From CAZQXD01 sp964597315 (lineage in GTDB: Bacteria > Pseudomonadota > Gammaproteobacteria > Competibacterales > Competibacteraceae): a stretch of 64,000 nt of DNA. Of the stretch, positions 24,701 through 33,750 are shown in pieces; within the stretch, counting starts at the first letter, position 1, and each line of letters begins with the position of its first letter. The stretch is from the NCBI GenBank assembly GCA_964597315.1, contig CAZQXD010000011.1, positions 19,965 through 83,964 of the forward strand, written 5' to 3'. The notes beneath the pieces were generated by a model. The model saw only the letters and a program-made list of their open reading frames with translations. It was not told where the DNA came from and did no database searches. The position numbers and the translations under genes were made by a program.

Positions 24701-27329
24701 GTGCGGCCGTGGCCCGCGCCCCGGCCTCCTCTGGGCGCAGCGGCTCCAGCAACGCCTCCAGTTGCGACAGGCTTTCGGCAAAGCGGACGGGTTCGGCAAT
24801 GGCTGGAGTGGATGGCGCGGACTCATCGTCTTCCGATTCGGCGGGCGCGGCCATCTCGCCCATGAGCAACGCCTTGGCGCGGGCCTCCAGCTCGGCCACC
24901 TCTTCGGCCTCATCGCCCTGTGCAGGCGCGGCCCCCACCAGCCGTTCCAACACCCCCCATACCTGGTCCACGGTCTGAACCAGGGCAGGCGTTGGCGCCA
25001 GGCGATCATTGAGAACCTGATTGAACAGGTTCTCGAAACACCAGGCGCACTCACCGATCAGGGTCTGCCCGACCATCCGGCCGCTGCCCTTGAGGGTATG
25101 GAAGCCGCGCCGGATGTTGGCCAGGGCCGTGCGGTTGGAGAAATCACCCCGCCACAGGGCCAGATTGTCGCTAATTTCGGTCAAGACTTCTTGGGCTTCC
25201 TCAAAGAAGATCGCCACGAATTCGGAGTCCACCGGGACCGTCGCATCCGTAGAATCCGGCTCGGAAGGGGCTGGCCGGTCTGGCGGTTCGCCCTGGTCCT
25301 CCCTGGAGCCGTCGTCCAAGTCCTGATCTGGCTGCCCGGGCGCGATCCCGGAATCCTGAAGCAAAACGGCTTCATCGGGGGGCGTCGAAGCGGTCGACAG
25401 GGTGGCATCGGCCTGTTGACTTGTCTGGCTTAGGTCATTCAAGAGGCTTTCCAGCTCGTCCGGGGTGGAAATCGCCTCGGCATCGTCGGCCAGGTCCATC
25501 CCTGGCGAAGCCGACGCCTCCTCAATAGAAGGGGTATCCGGGGCAATGCTCTCGATAGCGCCGGGATCAGGCTCGGCTGTTTCTTCGGTCGTCGCCTCGC
25601 CGGGTTCGGGTGATGGGGGCAGGTCATGGAAGGACGCCGGTGGCGGCTCGGGTTCCACCGGAGAGGCGGAAGCCGGTGTCGCCTCCAAGCGGTTCAGTTG
25701 CTCTTCGGCCGCGTCCAGCACCCTCTGCTCGGGAACCCGCCCCTCCCCCAGTTGCTCCAGATAAACTTCCAAGGCCACCATGGTTTCGGCGAATCCAGCG
25801 ATAGCCGATCCTTGCAAATGGGTTCCGATGCCTTGGGCCAGTTCCCCCACCATGTTTTCCAAGCGATACATCAGGGCCACCGCCCGGTTGCATTCTAGAA
25901 AAGCCAGTACGCCGCTGATGTTGTGCAGTAGGGGCAGGACGTCCTTCCAGGCCGCAGGTTCGTCGGCGCCGCTGATATGGGCGGCGGCGAACTCCCTGGC
26001 CCGGATCATATCGCCGATAGCCTCCCGAGCCACCGCCGCCCGAGCCTGTCCGTGGCCAAAATCCAGAATTGGCCCGACGGGCAAGTCGTCGGCTGCGTCC
26101 GGGTCGCTGCCCTGGGCATAGGCGAATTCGGTGATACCGTCTAGGCTGTCCTCCACTAGGACCAGTTCCCCCGCCAACCCGAACAGCTTGTCGTCGGGGA
26201 TGCTGGCATCGGATTCCAACCAGCCTTCCAGGGCCTGCATTTGTTTATACACCAGCCCGGCGGACAGTTTCATATTGATTAACGTCAAGACATTGGCGAC
26301 CTGCCTCAGACGCCGAGGCTCTTGTGCCAACAAATCCTGGGGGCTGCCTTCGCCACGGGCGAAACGGTCCATGGCGTCCTTGAACAGCGCCAGGGACTCC
26401 TTGAGATAGGCGGCAATCTGGGCCAAGGTGTCGAAATCAGGAGGCGCCAGGTCTCCAGCGGCTGCGCCGGTCTCCTGCCCGGTCTGGGGCGGATGGTAGT
26501 CCGTTGGATTATCGAGCCAAGCCCGTCCCGAATCGCTGGACGCCAGTCGCTCTTCCATGCGCCCGGCTAGCGCCCTGCCGTCGGCTTGCTCCAGCACAGC
26601 CTCGCCCTGATCCATGATCTGCTTGAGTTGATGGTCCAGGTCCCGCAGCAGCAGGGCGGCGTCCCGGGGCAGGGCCGCGCCAGCCCGGGATTCCAGCGCC
26701 AGCCCCTCGGCCAGCCACCAGAACCGATAGACCGTCTCGCTGTGGGCGGCGACCTTTAGCTGCTCGAAAATGATCGCGATCCGATTTAGATTGCCGGTGA
26801 CATCCTGACCCCGCACCACGCCAATCAGCGCCCGCTGCAAAACCGGGCGCAGTTGCAGGGCCAGCGCCGGCAGTTTTGGCCGGGTTTTTAGATGTTCGTC
26901 GTCGGCTAGCGTGGAAGACGGCTCTCCGGGCAGCGGCTCCAGGCCCCGGCAACGGCGCAGTTCGTTGGTTAGGGACAGCAGGTTGATGGACTGGCCCTTA
27001 CCGCCCCGCTGCAACCATTCCAGATACAGGGGCACCTGCAATACGCTTCGCAGCAGGGTTTCTCGGGATGCCTCGGGGTCGGTCGTTTGGCCATCGGCCA
27101 TGTCCCGGGCCAGACCGGCCAGATCGTCCATGAGCCGGGCCGCCTCACCCTGATCGAGCATCAGCAGTACGCCACGCACCTGATCGACGCAATCGGCCAC
27201 CGGCGCCAGGGGGGCCGTATCCTCGGAATTTTCGAGATAGGATTCAAGGGCCAGTTGGGCGCGACGCAGGGTCAGCTCCATCTCTTCCATGAGGGATTTT
27301 AAGGATCCATTCGCGAAATTCACGCTCAT
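21702..27329 (-). CDS. chpA: ChpA-type multi-Hpt hybrid histidine kinase of the Pil-Chp system
   Basis: An 1875-residue hybrid kinase. The FimL/Hpt-like N-terminal half has a degenerate Hpt near residue 465 ('LHNISGVLAFLECNRAVAL'). Three complete Hpt motifs follow: 'GFHTLKGSGRMVG' (about 741), 'FHTLKGSARLAG' (about 1016) and 'MHTLKGSSRMAG' (about 1154). An acidic Pro/Ser-rich linker precedes the first. A CheA-type dimer/HATPase module with 'LRNAVSHGIEPP' (about 1456), a CheW domain (about 1590-1725) and a receiver with 'LAILDIEMPRMDG' (about 1798) complete it. It controls type IV pilus assembly and surface sensing in relatives. Confidence 0.96.
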   Translation of the reverse strand: MSVNFANGSLKSLMEEMELTLRRAQLALESYLENSEDTAPLAPVADCVDQVRGVLLMLDQGEAARLMDDLAGLARDMADGQTTDPEASRETLLRSVLQVPLYLEWLQRGGKGQSINLLSLTNELRRCRGLEPLPGEPSSTLADDEHLKTRPKLPALALQLRPVLQRALIGVVRGQDVTGNLNRIAIIFEQLKVAAHSETVYRFWWLAEGLALESRAGAALPRDAALLLRDLDHQLKQIMDQGEAVLEQADGRALAGRMEERLASSDSGRAWLDNPTDYHPPQTGQETGAAAGDLAPPDFDTLAQIAAYLKESLALFKDAMDRFARGEGSPQDLLAQEPRRLRQVANVLTLINMKLSAGLVYKQMQALEGWLESDASIPDDKLFGLAGELVLVEDSLDGITEFAYAQGSDPDAADDLPVGPILDFGHGQARAAVAREAIGDMIRAREFAAAHISGADEPAAWKDVLPLLHNISGVLAFLECNRAVALMYRLENMVGELAQGIGTHLQGSAIAGFAETMVALEVYLEQLGEGRVPEQRVLDAAEEQLNRLEATPASASPVEPEPPPASFHDLPPSPEPGEATTEETAEPDPGAIESIAPDTPSIEEASASPGMDLADDAEAISTPDELESLLNDLSQTSQQADATLSTASTPPDEAVLLQDSGIAPGQPDQDLDDGSREDQGEPPDRPAPSEPDSTDATVPVDSEFVAIFFEEAQEVLTEISDNLALWRGDFSNRTALANIRRGFHTLKGSGRMVGQTLIGECAWCFENLFNQVLNDRLAPTPALVQTVDQVWGVLERLVGAAPAQGDEAEEVAELEARAKALLMGEMAAPAESEDDESAPSTPAIAEPVRFAESLSQLEALLEPLRPEEAGARATAALLEALAVLESEARAGGYQDMVRLCNGLQDYLHVLQRHAQVLNREGLDLLQDGADLLRILAKAPPTADLPDLAILLQRADALVGQSVAAPVGLVEALGLDQELLDLFQGEAGEVLDAAELILARWTNEPGGELLNDLRREFHTLKGSARLAGLGAIGDLAHIVESLLDAVAGGIMSPSPAVTDALQRSLDRLSAMLAQVREDTAPNSADDLIQDLEELLGSATGVETAPAAPLTEQDQELVQVFLPEAAEILDTSDTLLNRWRELPESTELLNDLRREMHTLKGSSRMAGLGVIGDLAHAVESLLDAVAVGAAQHSEAMVQFLHRSLDQFTAMLAQVREGGAPDAATDLIGELDRLLRPGEAPAPVKTMPKTADKPVKLTSAAATPGADTVRVNIQLLNNLVNQAGESSIYRARIDQSVAAFRFNLNELDQTVNRLRQQLRRLEIETEAQILFRYEEGSPEHAEDFDPLELDRFSELQQLSRSLMEIVDDLSNLKQAMEDHTQEIGFLLDQQSKVQKEIQQGLMKTGMVAFESVVPRLRRVVRQAARDLGKQAELVLEGVESEVERTLLEHMLAPLEHMLRNAVSHGIEPPDQRRAAGKLETGTVTLNLYREGSELVIQLADDGAGLDFDAIRTKGEERNMLPSGRPASEDELIALLLHPGFSTARQVTQVSGRGVGLDVLNEAIRGLRGAFQVRSKSGEGATFIIRLPFSLAVTQALLVQAGGETYAVPLLGIEAVTRLNEGELPAYVDGDDVFHEYGGQRYPLHGLGMLFGGGLPYESAAEPRPPALLFRSAEASAALQVDAVLGNQEIIVKPVSPQMHSVPGISGATVLGDGRVIVVLEVAALVRNLASKAQQQAEAQALRLARQSQDAQLNILVIDDSITMRKVTARFLERHGAEVTVAKDGVDAVGLLEQRAPDLAILDIEMPRMDGYELLGHIRNQPHLRHLPVIMVTSRTGDKHRERADRLGISDYLGKPYQEEELMRAIHKALGERARELRV

Positions 27330-27362
27330 CTCCCCTCCTCGATCTCGCGGTCCCGGCGATCC

Positions 27363-29525
27363 TCAGGCCCGGTCCAGGGTCTGTTCCGGCAGCCGGAACC
27401 CCGCCACTGATTGCCGTAGCTCCTGGGCAAGTTGATTGAGCTTGCCGATGGAGGTGGCGGTGGCCATGCTGCCTTCGGAGGTCTGGCTGGTGATCTCCTC
27501 AATGGAAGCCATGGTGGCGGATACCCGGGCGGCCATCTCCGAGACCTTGTTGGAGGCCAGGGAAATCTCCTTGGTCAGCCCGGCCAGATTACCGGAGACG
27601 TTTTCCATTTCGTTCAGGGACTCGCCAGCCTTTTCGGCCAGGCTGGCGCCGTTGACCACCTCGGAGGTGCTTTTCTCCATGGAGATAATGGCCTCGTTGG
27701 TATCGGCCTGGATGGTCTTGACCAGAGCCTCGATGCGCTTGGTGGCGTTACCGGAACGCTCCGCCAGGCGCTGTACCTCGTCGGCCACCACCGCGAACCC
27801 GCGCCCCGCCTCCCCCGCAGCCGAGGCTTGAATCGCCGCGTTCAAGGCCAGAATGTTGGTCTGGTCGGCAATGTCGTTGATCAACTCCACGATGTCGCCG
27901 ATCTCTTGGGAGGACTCCCCTAGTCGCTTGATGCGCTTGGAGGTTTCTTGGATATGCTCGCGGATGGCATCCATACCCTGGATGGTGCGCCGCACCCGCT
28001 CGCCGCCCTCGTGGGCGGTGTTCACGGAGCGCTCGGCCACTTCGCTGGAGGACGCAGTTTTGGCGGACACATCGTCCATGGCCTTGGCCATGTCGGTGAT
28101 GGTCTTGCCGGACGTGTCGATCTGCCGGGCCTGGACCTCGGCCGATGAGGCCAGCCGGTCAGCCACCGCCCGGGTCTCCTGGGCGGCGGAGGCCACTTGC
28201 TCGGAGGTGCTGTTGATGGTGGCCACCAGGTCGCGCAGGGCTTCGATGGCGTAGTTGATAGAATCGGCGATGGCCCCGGTGATATCCTCCGTGACACTGG
28301 CCTGCACTGTCAGATCCCCTTCGGCCAGGTCGCCCATTTCATCCAGCAACCGCAGAATGGCTTCTTGGTTGCGGCGATTCTGCTCCTCCGTCTCCTCTTG
28401 GCGGCGCTCACTTTCGATCAGTTGTCGGCGGCTGTCGCTCACTTGCTGGAAGGCCAGTACGATCAACAGTAGCGCCACCAGTCCGCTCAAGGCGTATAAC
28501 ACCTCCCGACCGATGGGCACCCCCTGGAACTGGAAGCTGGCTTCCGCTGCGGTTAAGACTTCCAGCAGTCGGGTGGTGTCTTCCAACAAAGGTTCACCCT
28601 GGTTCAGCACCGTGGCGGCGGCGTCCTGGACCCGGGCCAGGTCGCTCGTCAGGCCCAGCAATTGGGCGCTGTTCTGGGACAAGCTGGTATAAGCACTGGC
28701 CAGTTCGTCCTGACTGGCCCGGGCGATGGGGTCGGTCAGCGCGGGCAGACCCTTTTGGGGATCGCCGGCCGCCAAGCTTTCCAGCACCTGGCCGAAGCTG
28801 GCGATTTCACTGGACAACGCGCTGATAACCGTCTCCGCCGTACCCGCCAGTAGCTGGTTCAAGTGGTTGCGGATACCGCGCAGCAACGCCAACTGACGGC
28901 TGGCCAGATAGAGCTGACGGGGATCGGCGCCTACCGCAGCAAGCCGCTCGGTAATACCATCGGCCAGGGTTTCCAAGGCGGGAAGGATGTTGATCAGCGC
29001 CGGTCCCAGTTGGTGAAGTTTGAGCAAGGGCTCCCGGTTTTCCAGCACAGTGTCAATAGGCCCGCGCACCGCCTCCCAGCGGGTCTCCAGCGCCTCCAGG
29101 GCCACCAGTGCATCGACATCGGTGATGGCCGACAGCCCGGACTGGGAGTCGCTGCCCTTGTATATGGCCATGATTTCGTCAAACCGGCTGCGGGTTGCGT
29201 GCAAGCGGGCAAAGGCCGCGATTTGGGTGAGATCCTGGGCTTGGGCGCTACGGGCCCGCCAACCCCGCAAATCCGCCTGGGAACCCTGCATGGCCCTGGT
29301 GACATCGACGGCGATAGTGCGCGCCAGCAGCCGTTGCTCGGCGGCCAGCGCTACCCGGGCGGCGTTGTCGCGGTCGAGTTTTTCCAGGGCCACGAATAAG
29401 GCTATCATCGCCCCCAACGTCAGCAACACCAGCAAACCCAAGATCACGTATTTGGCGGAGCCGCTTCGGGACGCGGCGGTTGCTCTGCGGGTCTCTGTCA
29501 TCGTCGTATCAACTCCATCAGCCAA
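27363..29525 (-). CDS. pilJ: PilJ-type methyl-accepting chemoreceptor
   Basis: A 720-residue receptor. One membrane helix lies near residues 29-48 ('VILGLLVLLTLGAMIALFVA'). A large helical periplasmic region (about 50-345) is followed by a second helix ('YALSGLVALLLIVLAFQ') and a HAMP-like segment. The conserved MCP hairpin shows 'INDIADQTNILALNAAIQAS' with 'GEAGRGFAVVADEVQRLAER'. An ATG eight codons downstream (29501) has a GGAG upstream and may be the real start. The gene lies between chpA and pilI, as in Pseudomonas. PilJ feeds type IV pilus signals to the ChpA kinase. Confidence 0.95.
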   Translation of the reverse strand: MADGVDTTMTETRRATAASRSGSAKYVILGLLVLLTLGAMIALFVALEKLDRDNAARVALAAEQRLLARTIAVDVTRAMQGSQADLRGWRARSAQAQDLTQIAAFARLHATRSRFDEIMAIYKGSDSQSGLSAITDVDALVALEALETRWEAVRGPIDTVLENREPLLKLHQLGPALINILPALETLADGITERLAAVGADPRQLYLASRQLALLRGIRNHLNQLLAGTAETVISALSSEIASFGQVLESLAAGDPQKGLPALTDPIARASQDELASAYTSLSQNSAQLLGLTSDLARVQDAAATVLNQGEPLLEDTTRLLEVLTAAEASFQFQGVPIGREVLYALSGLVALLLIVLAFQQVSDSRRQLIESERRQEETEEQNRRNQEAILRLLDEMGDLAEGDLTVQASVTEDITGAIADSINYAIEALRDLVATINSTSEQVASAAQETRAVADRLASSAEVQARQIDTSGKTITDMAKAMDDVSAKTASSSEVAERSVNTAHEGGERVRRTIQGMDAIREHIQETSKRIKRLGESSQEIGDIVELINDIADQTNILALNAAIQASAAGEAGRGFAVVADEVQRLAERSGNATKRIEALVKTIQADTNEAIISMEKSTSEVVNGASLAEKAGESLNEMENVSGNLAGLTKEISLASNKVSEMAARVSATMASIEEITSQTSEGSMATATSIGKLNQLAQELRQSVAGFRLPEQTLDRA

Positions 29526-29574
29526 CGGGGCCGGAGGTCAGGCCGGCCAAACCTGCCGCGAGCGGGTCACTCTC

Positions 29575-30117
29575 CTAGCCCGCCGCTCCCATGAACCGGG
29601 GGTCTTGCAACAAACGCCGGGTATTGAAGACCAGCCACACCCGGTCCTGATTACGCACGGCCTGGGAGACATAGGGACGCAAGCCGGGGTCTAGGTTCTC
29701 TGGTTTGTCAGTTGCGCTATCCGCCATCAGCGGCCGCATACCGATCACCTCATCCACCAGCAGGCCGTACCCCCACTCGTCGGCGCGCACCACCACCACC
29801 CGGTTGCGCAAGCTGGTGGCGGTGGATCGACCGCTCAGAAAAGCCTTGAGGTCCACCACGGAAATCACCGTGCCCCGTAGGTTGGTGATGCCCAATAGCC
29901 AGGGCTTGACGCCCGGCACCGGGGTGATGCGTGGCAGGGGAATGATTTCGGAAGCTTCTTCTAGGGAGAACAGCAGATACTGGGAGCCTAGTCTCAAGGC
30001 CAGGCCGCTGCCGGCGTCGGGGTGCTGGGCGGCCTCGGCGGCTGGCGTCCGACGATCACGGCTGCGCCGGTCGATTTCCAGCAATTGCTCGAAGGGCGTC
30101 AATCCAGCGGGATCCAT
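29575..30117 (-). CDS. pilI: CheW-like adaptor PilI
   Basis: A 180-residue protein with a ~40-residue N-terminal extension and one CheW domain, recognisable from 'RITPVPGVKPWLLGITNLRG' and 'YGLLVDEVIGM'. It would bridge PilJ and ChpA at the inner membrane. Gene order pilG-pilH-pilI-pilJ supports the name. It lies 14 bases from pilH. Confidence 0.92.
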   Translation of the reverse strand: MDPAGLTPFEQLLEIDRRSRDRRTPAAEAAQHPDAGSGLALRLGSQYLLFSLEEASEIIPLPRITPVPGVKPWLLGITNLRGTVISVVDLKAFLSGRSTATSLRNRVVVVRADEWGYGLLVDEVIGMRPLMADSATDKPENLDPGLRPYVSQAVRNQDRVWLVFNTRRLLQDPRFMGAAG

Positions 30118-30130
30118 GCCGACGCCCCGC

Positions 30131-30499
30131 TCAGCTCTTACCCAAGAGGGAGCGAATCTTGGCCAGCAGTTCGGTTTCTACTGGCGGCTTGACTAGGTAA
30201 TCTCTGGCGCCCTGACGCAAACCCCAGATCCGGTCGGTTTCCTGATTTTTGGTGGTCACCATGATGATGGGTATGGATGCCGTTTCCGCGCCTTTGGCCA
30301 ACCGCCGGGTCGCCTGGAAGCCATTCATGCCCGGCATCACCACATCCATCAGAATCAGGTCCGGCTTATCCTGGCGGGCCTTCTCGATGCCCTCCTCCGC
30401 GCTAGTGGCGTAGGACACGTCGTAACCATGCTCCTCCAGCATCCGCGTGAAAGCGAAAATCTCGGTGGGAGAATCATCTATGATTAATATACGAGCCAT
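30131..30499 (-). CDS. pilH: Response regulator PilH (single receiver)
   Basis: A 122-residue lone receiver. The acidic pocket is 'ILIIDDSPTEI', the phospho-acceptor Asp is in 'LILMDVVMPGMNG' and the Lys is in 'DYLVKPPVE'. The start at ATG 30499 is chosen for the GGGGGAT ribosome site. The 'DSPTE' pocket and 'WGLRQGARDYLVKPP' are typical of PilH. It controls pilus retraction or dampens PilG in relatives. Confidence 0.94.
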   Translation of the reverse strand: MARILIIDDSPTEIFAFTRMLEEHGYDVSYATSAEEGIEKARQDKPDLILMDVVMPGMNGFQATRRLAKGAETASIPIIMVTTKNQETDRIWGLRQGARDYLVKPPVETELLAKIRSLLGKS

Positions 30500-30568
30500 C
30501 GTCAATCCCCCGTCAGTGCGTTCGAGGCGGTGTGTGCCCTAGGGCCGAACCCGGACCCAGTGGTGAGG

Positions 30569-30979
30569 TCATGGGGACACATGCACATGTTGTTGAATCG
30601 CCTCCAGCAGATCTTCCCTAGTGAAAGGCTTGGTCACGAACTGTTCGGACCCCACCAGCTTGCCACGGGCTTTGTCAAAAATGCCGTCCTTGCTGGACAG
30701 CATGACCACGGGTGTGGACTTGAACAAGCGGTTGTTTTTGATGACGGAACAGGTCTGATAGCCGTCCAGGCGGGGCATCATGATGTCCAGGAAAATAATG
30801 TCGGGGTGGCTATCGACGATTTTGGCCAGGGCATCGAAGCCGTCATCGGCGGTGATGACGTTGTAGCCCTCCCGCTTGAGGAGCGTTTCCGCGGTGCGCC
30901 GGATGGTCACGCTGTCATCGACCACCATGACCTTGATGTGTTGATCCGAACCGGCGTTATCCTCGGTGTGGATGTCCAC
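30569..30979 (-). CDS. pilG: Response regulator PilG (single receiver)
   Basis: A 136-residue lone receiver starting at GTG 30979 with an AAGGAG ribosome site. Landmarks are 'VMVVDDSVTIRRTAETLL', the phospho-acceptor in 'IIFLDIMMPRLDGYQTC' and the Lys in 'FVTKPFTREDLLEAI'. These closely follow PilG of pseudomonads, which promotes pilus extension. It is the first gene of the leftward Pil-Chp operon; the promoter should lie in 30980-31262, shared with divergent gshB. Confidence 0.95.
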   Translation of the reverse strand: MDIHTEDNAGSDQHIKVMVVDDSVTIRRTAETLLKREGYNVITADDGFDALAKIVDSHPDIIFLDIMMPRLDGYQTCSVIKNNRLFKSTPVVMLSSKDGIFDKARGKLVGSEQFVTKPFTREDLLEAIQQHVHVSP

Positions 30980-31262
30980 CTAAGTCTCCTTAATCCTCGC
31001 AACGAACGCCGCACTCGATAAAATCCTTGAATGTGTGGCGATGTTTAGCATATTCCCAACGACAATGCCATTTGCCAGCGGTTATCGGTCCAGGAACCAT
31101 AATCCAAGGCCCCACCGCGCTATTCCACCCCTGCGCGTCTCGATACCCCATACACTATAGAGGGTACGCGGCGGATTTGTTTGCCACCGCAGGGAAATTT
31201 ACCATCGCTGGGGAAGCGCATCATTCAGTCATTTCGACCGTCTATCGGAGAACTTTACCTCT
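30980..31262. promoter_or_regulatory. Divergent intergenic region pilG / gshB
   Basis: About 280 bases between two divergent starts, so it must carry both promoters. AT content rises modestly around 31030-31060 on the pilG side. I cannot point to a well-spaced -35/-10 pair. A GGAGA lies at 31246-31250, somewhat far upstream of the gshB ATG. Confidence 0.35.
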
Positions 31263-32228
31263 ATGAGCCTTAATATCGGTGTAGTGATGGACCCCATTGC
31301 CGCTATCACCACCAAAAAAGACACCACATTCGCCATGCTACTGGCCGCCCAGGCCCGAGGCTGGAAGATTCACTATTTTGAACAGAAAAACCTGTATCTG
31401 GCCGAAGGCCAATCCCGGGGCCACGCCCGCCTGTTGTCCGTGCGGGATGATCCCCGGGACTGGCACCAGTTTCAGGGGGAGCGGGACCTAGCCCTGGAGG
31501 AGTTGGATATCATCCTAATGCGCAAGGACCCACCCTTCGATATGGAATACATTTATTCCACCTATCTGCTGGAACTGGCCGAGGCCGCCGGAACCCTGGT
31601 GGCGAACCGGCCCCAGGCCCTGCGCGACGCCAATGAAAAGCTGTTCACCGCCGCCTTTCCCCAGTGCTGCCCACCCACCCTGGTGAGCCGCGAACCGGCC
31701 CGCCACAAGGCGTTTCTGGAAGAACAGAGGGATATTATCGTCAAACCCCTGGACGGCATGGGCGGGGCCGGGGTGTTCCGGCTGCGAGAGGACGACCCGA
31801 ATGTCAATGTGGTGCTAGAAACCCTCACCGGGCCTGGTCGGCGGATGGCCATGGCCCAGCGTTATCTCCCGGAGATCAGCCACGGCGACAAGCGCATCCT
31901 GCTCATCGACGGCGAACCCGTGCCCTATGCCCTAGCCCGGTTGCCGGCCAAAGGCGAGACCCGGGCTAACCTGGCCACCGGGGGGCGCGGGGAGGGGGTG
32001 GCCCTGAGCGATCGAGATCGCTGGATCTGCGCCCAAGTGGCGCCCCGCCTGGTGGCCATGGGTTTAATTTTCGTGGGCCTGGATGTGATCGGCGACTATC
32101 TCACAGAGATCAACGTCACCAGCCCCACGTGCGCCCGGGAGCTGGATCAACAATTCGGCCTGGACATCGGCGGGCAACTCATGGACGCCCTGGCCGCCCG
32201 GCGGGCTGAGAACCGGACGAACCCGTGA
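31263..32228 (+). CDS. gshB: Glutathione synthetase
   Basis: Joins gamma-glutamylcysteine and glycine with ATP to make glutathione. The 321-residue protein has the full prokaryotic GSH synthetase layout: 'VVMDPIAAITTKKDTTFAML' at the N-terminus, the ATP-grasp 'IVKPLDGMGGAGVFRL' and the C-terminal 'GLDVIGDYLTEINVTSPTC'. It lies upstream of tonB on the same strand; gshB next to pilG is conserved in pseudomonads and relatives. Confidence 0.97.
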   Translation: MSLNIGVVMDPIAAITTKKDTTFAMLLAAQARGWKIHYFEQKNLYLAEGQSRGHARLLSVRDDPRDWHQFQGERDLALEELDIILMRKDPPFDMEYIYSTYLLELAEAAGTLVANRPQALRDANEKLFTAAFPQCCPPTLVSREPARHKAFLEEQRDIIVKPLDGMGGAGVFRLREDDPNVNVVLETLTGPGRRMAMAQRYLPEISHGDKRILLIDGEPVPYALARLPAKGETRANLATGGRGEGVALSDRDRWICAQVAPRLVAMGLIFVGLDVIGDYLTEINVTSPTCARELDQQFGLDIGGQLMDALAARRAENRTNP

Positions 32229-32276
32229 TGGATTCGAGCCGCTGCGCGCCAGCGGGAGGGGGGTTATAATGAGTCG

Positions 32277-33140
32277 ATGAACCCCCTGTTGATAACCGAT
32301 TCCGGCGATGACCGGCGGCGGCTACTGACTGCCGTGACCCTGGCTGCGGCTGTCCACGCCGCGTTGATCATGGGCGTGCGGATCGTGAATCCCGACGGCC
32401 CGCCCAAGTCACCGGTTTTGAGCATCAATGTCACCCTGCTGGAATCTCCCGGGGGCCAGCCCCAAGACGCCGCGCCGACGCCGCCACCGGCCCAGCAACC
32501 CCGCCCCCTGCCCATGGCTCCGCCAGCGCGACCGGCCCCGGTCCCGCCCACGGCCCCGGACGTGGTGGCCACCACTCGGCCCAGACCCGCCCCAGCGCCC
32601 CGCCCGGCGCCCATCGAGTCCCCGGCGCCGGTCGAATCCCCGGCCCAACCCGCTCCACCGCCACCGCCGCCGCCTCAGGCCGTCACCCCGCCCAGCGCCG
32701 TGGACCTCATGAGCAGTGGCCTGCGCATGGCCCGGCAGGGCACCCTGGACAGCGACCCCGAACCGGTGGCCCAGGCCGATAGCGCCCGGGAGAAATACCT
32801 GGACCCCAAATCGGCCACCACCCTGGAGGGTTTTTACCGAGAAACCTGGATGCGCAAGGTTGAGCAGGTGGGCTCTCTGAACTTTCCCGAGGAAGCCGTG
32901 CGCCAAGGACTCACCGGCAGCCTGACCCTGGATGTGGCCCTGCGCCCCGACGGCGGCATCCACGCCATCCGCCTGGTTCGTTCCTCCGGGCATAAGGTGC
33001 TGGACGACGCGGCCTTCAATATCGTTCGCCTGGCCGCCCCCTTTGCCCCTTTTCCCGACGAACTGCGGGCCAAGCATGATATTCTGCACATCGTGTGTAC
33101 CTGGCAGTTCCTCCACGGGAAACGTCTGCACGGCGACTAG
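32277..33140 (+). CDS. TonB-family energy transducer
   Basis: A 287-residue protein. An N-terminal membrane anchor ('LLTAVTLAAAVHAALIMGV') is followed by a long Pro/Ala-rich spacer (about residues 60-145). The TonB C-terminal fold shows 'FPEEAVRQGLTGSLTLDVAL' and 'RSSGHKVLDDAAFNIVRLA'. No exbB/exbD is nearby. The position between gshB and yqgE matches tonB3 of Pseudomonas aeruginosa, which affects twitching motility, so a link to the neighbouring pilus system is plausible but inferred. Confidence 0.92.
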   Translation: MNPLLITDSGDDRRRLLTAVTLAAAVHAALIMGVRIVNPDGPPKSPVLSINVTLLESPGGQPQDAAPTPPPAQQPRPLPMAPPARPAPVPPTAPDVVATTRPRPAPAPRPAPIESPAPVESPAQPAPPPPPPPQAVTPPSAVDLMSSGLRMARQGTLDSDPEPVAQADSAREKYLDPKSATTLEGFYRETWMRKVEQVGSLNFPEEAVRQGLTGSLTLDVALRPDGGIHAIRLVRSSGHKVLDDAAFNIVRLAAPFAPFPDELRAKHDILHIVCTWQFLHGKRLHGD

Positions 33141-33186
33141 CCTTCACCGCTTGTCAACCGGGCGCAGAGTCCCGATACTTAAAGCC

Positions 33187-33750
33187 ATGCTCGAAGCCAC
33201 TTATCTGACCAACCAGTTCCTGATCGCCATGCCCAGCCTGGCGGACCCCAATTTTTTCCAGACCGTCACTTATATCAGCGAACACAACGAAGCCGGCGCC
33301 TTGGGCATCGTCATCAATCGACCCCTGACCCTGACCCTTGGGGATCTCCTCAAGCATATGGACATGGACCCCGCCAACCCCGAACTGGCCCAACTACCGG
33401 TGTACCAGGGGGGGCCGGTGCAGCCGGAACACGGCTTTCTAATCCATACCCCGGTGGGCCGCTGGCAGTCCACCCTACGGGTCACCAAGCACATCGGCAT
33501 CACCACCTCCCGGGATATTCTCCAGGCCATGGCCCAAGGCGAGGGACCCCGGCAGACCCTGATCGCCCTGGGCTACGCCGGCTGGGGACCGGGACAACTG
33601 GAGTCTGAAATGGCCCAGAACGCCTGGCTGTCCGGGCCGGCCGATCAGGCCATTATTTTCGATACCCCGGTGGCGCAACGCTGGGCCGCCGCCGCCGCCC
33701 TGCTAGGCGTGGACCTGAGCCTGTTGTCCGGCGACGCGGGTCATGCCTGA
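33187..33750 (+). CDS. yqgE: YqgE/AlgH family protein (DUF179)
   Basis: The start at ATG 33187 gives 187 residues beginning 'MLEATYLTNQFLIAMPSL', the usual family N-terminus; the open frame extends further upstream through tonB and is ignored. 'GALGIVINRPLTLTLGDLL' and 'LIALGYAGWGPGQLESEM' are diagnostic for DUF179. The biochemical role is unknown. It overlaps ruvX by eight bases; the yqgE-yqgF pair is widely conserved. Confidence 0.95.
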   Translation: MLEATYLTNQFLIAMPSLADPNFFQTVTYISEHNEAGALGIVINRPLTLTLGDLLKHMDMDPANPELAQLPVYQGGPVQPEHGFLIHTPVGRWQSTLRVTKHIGITTSRDILQAMAQGEGPRQTLIALGYAGWGPGQLESEMAQNAWLSGPADQAIIFDTPVAQRWAAAAALLGVDLSLLSGDAGHA

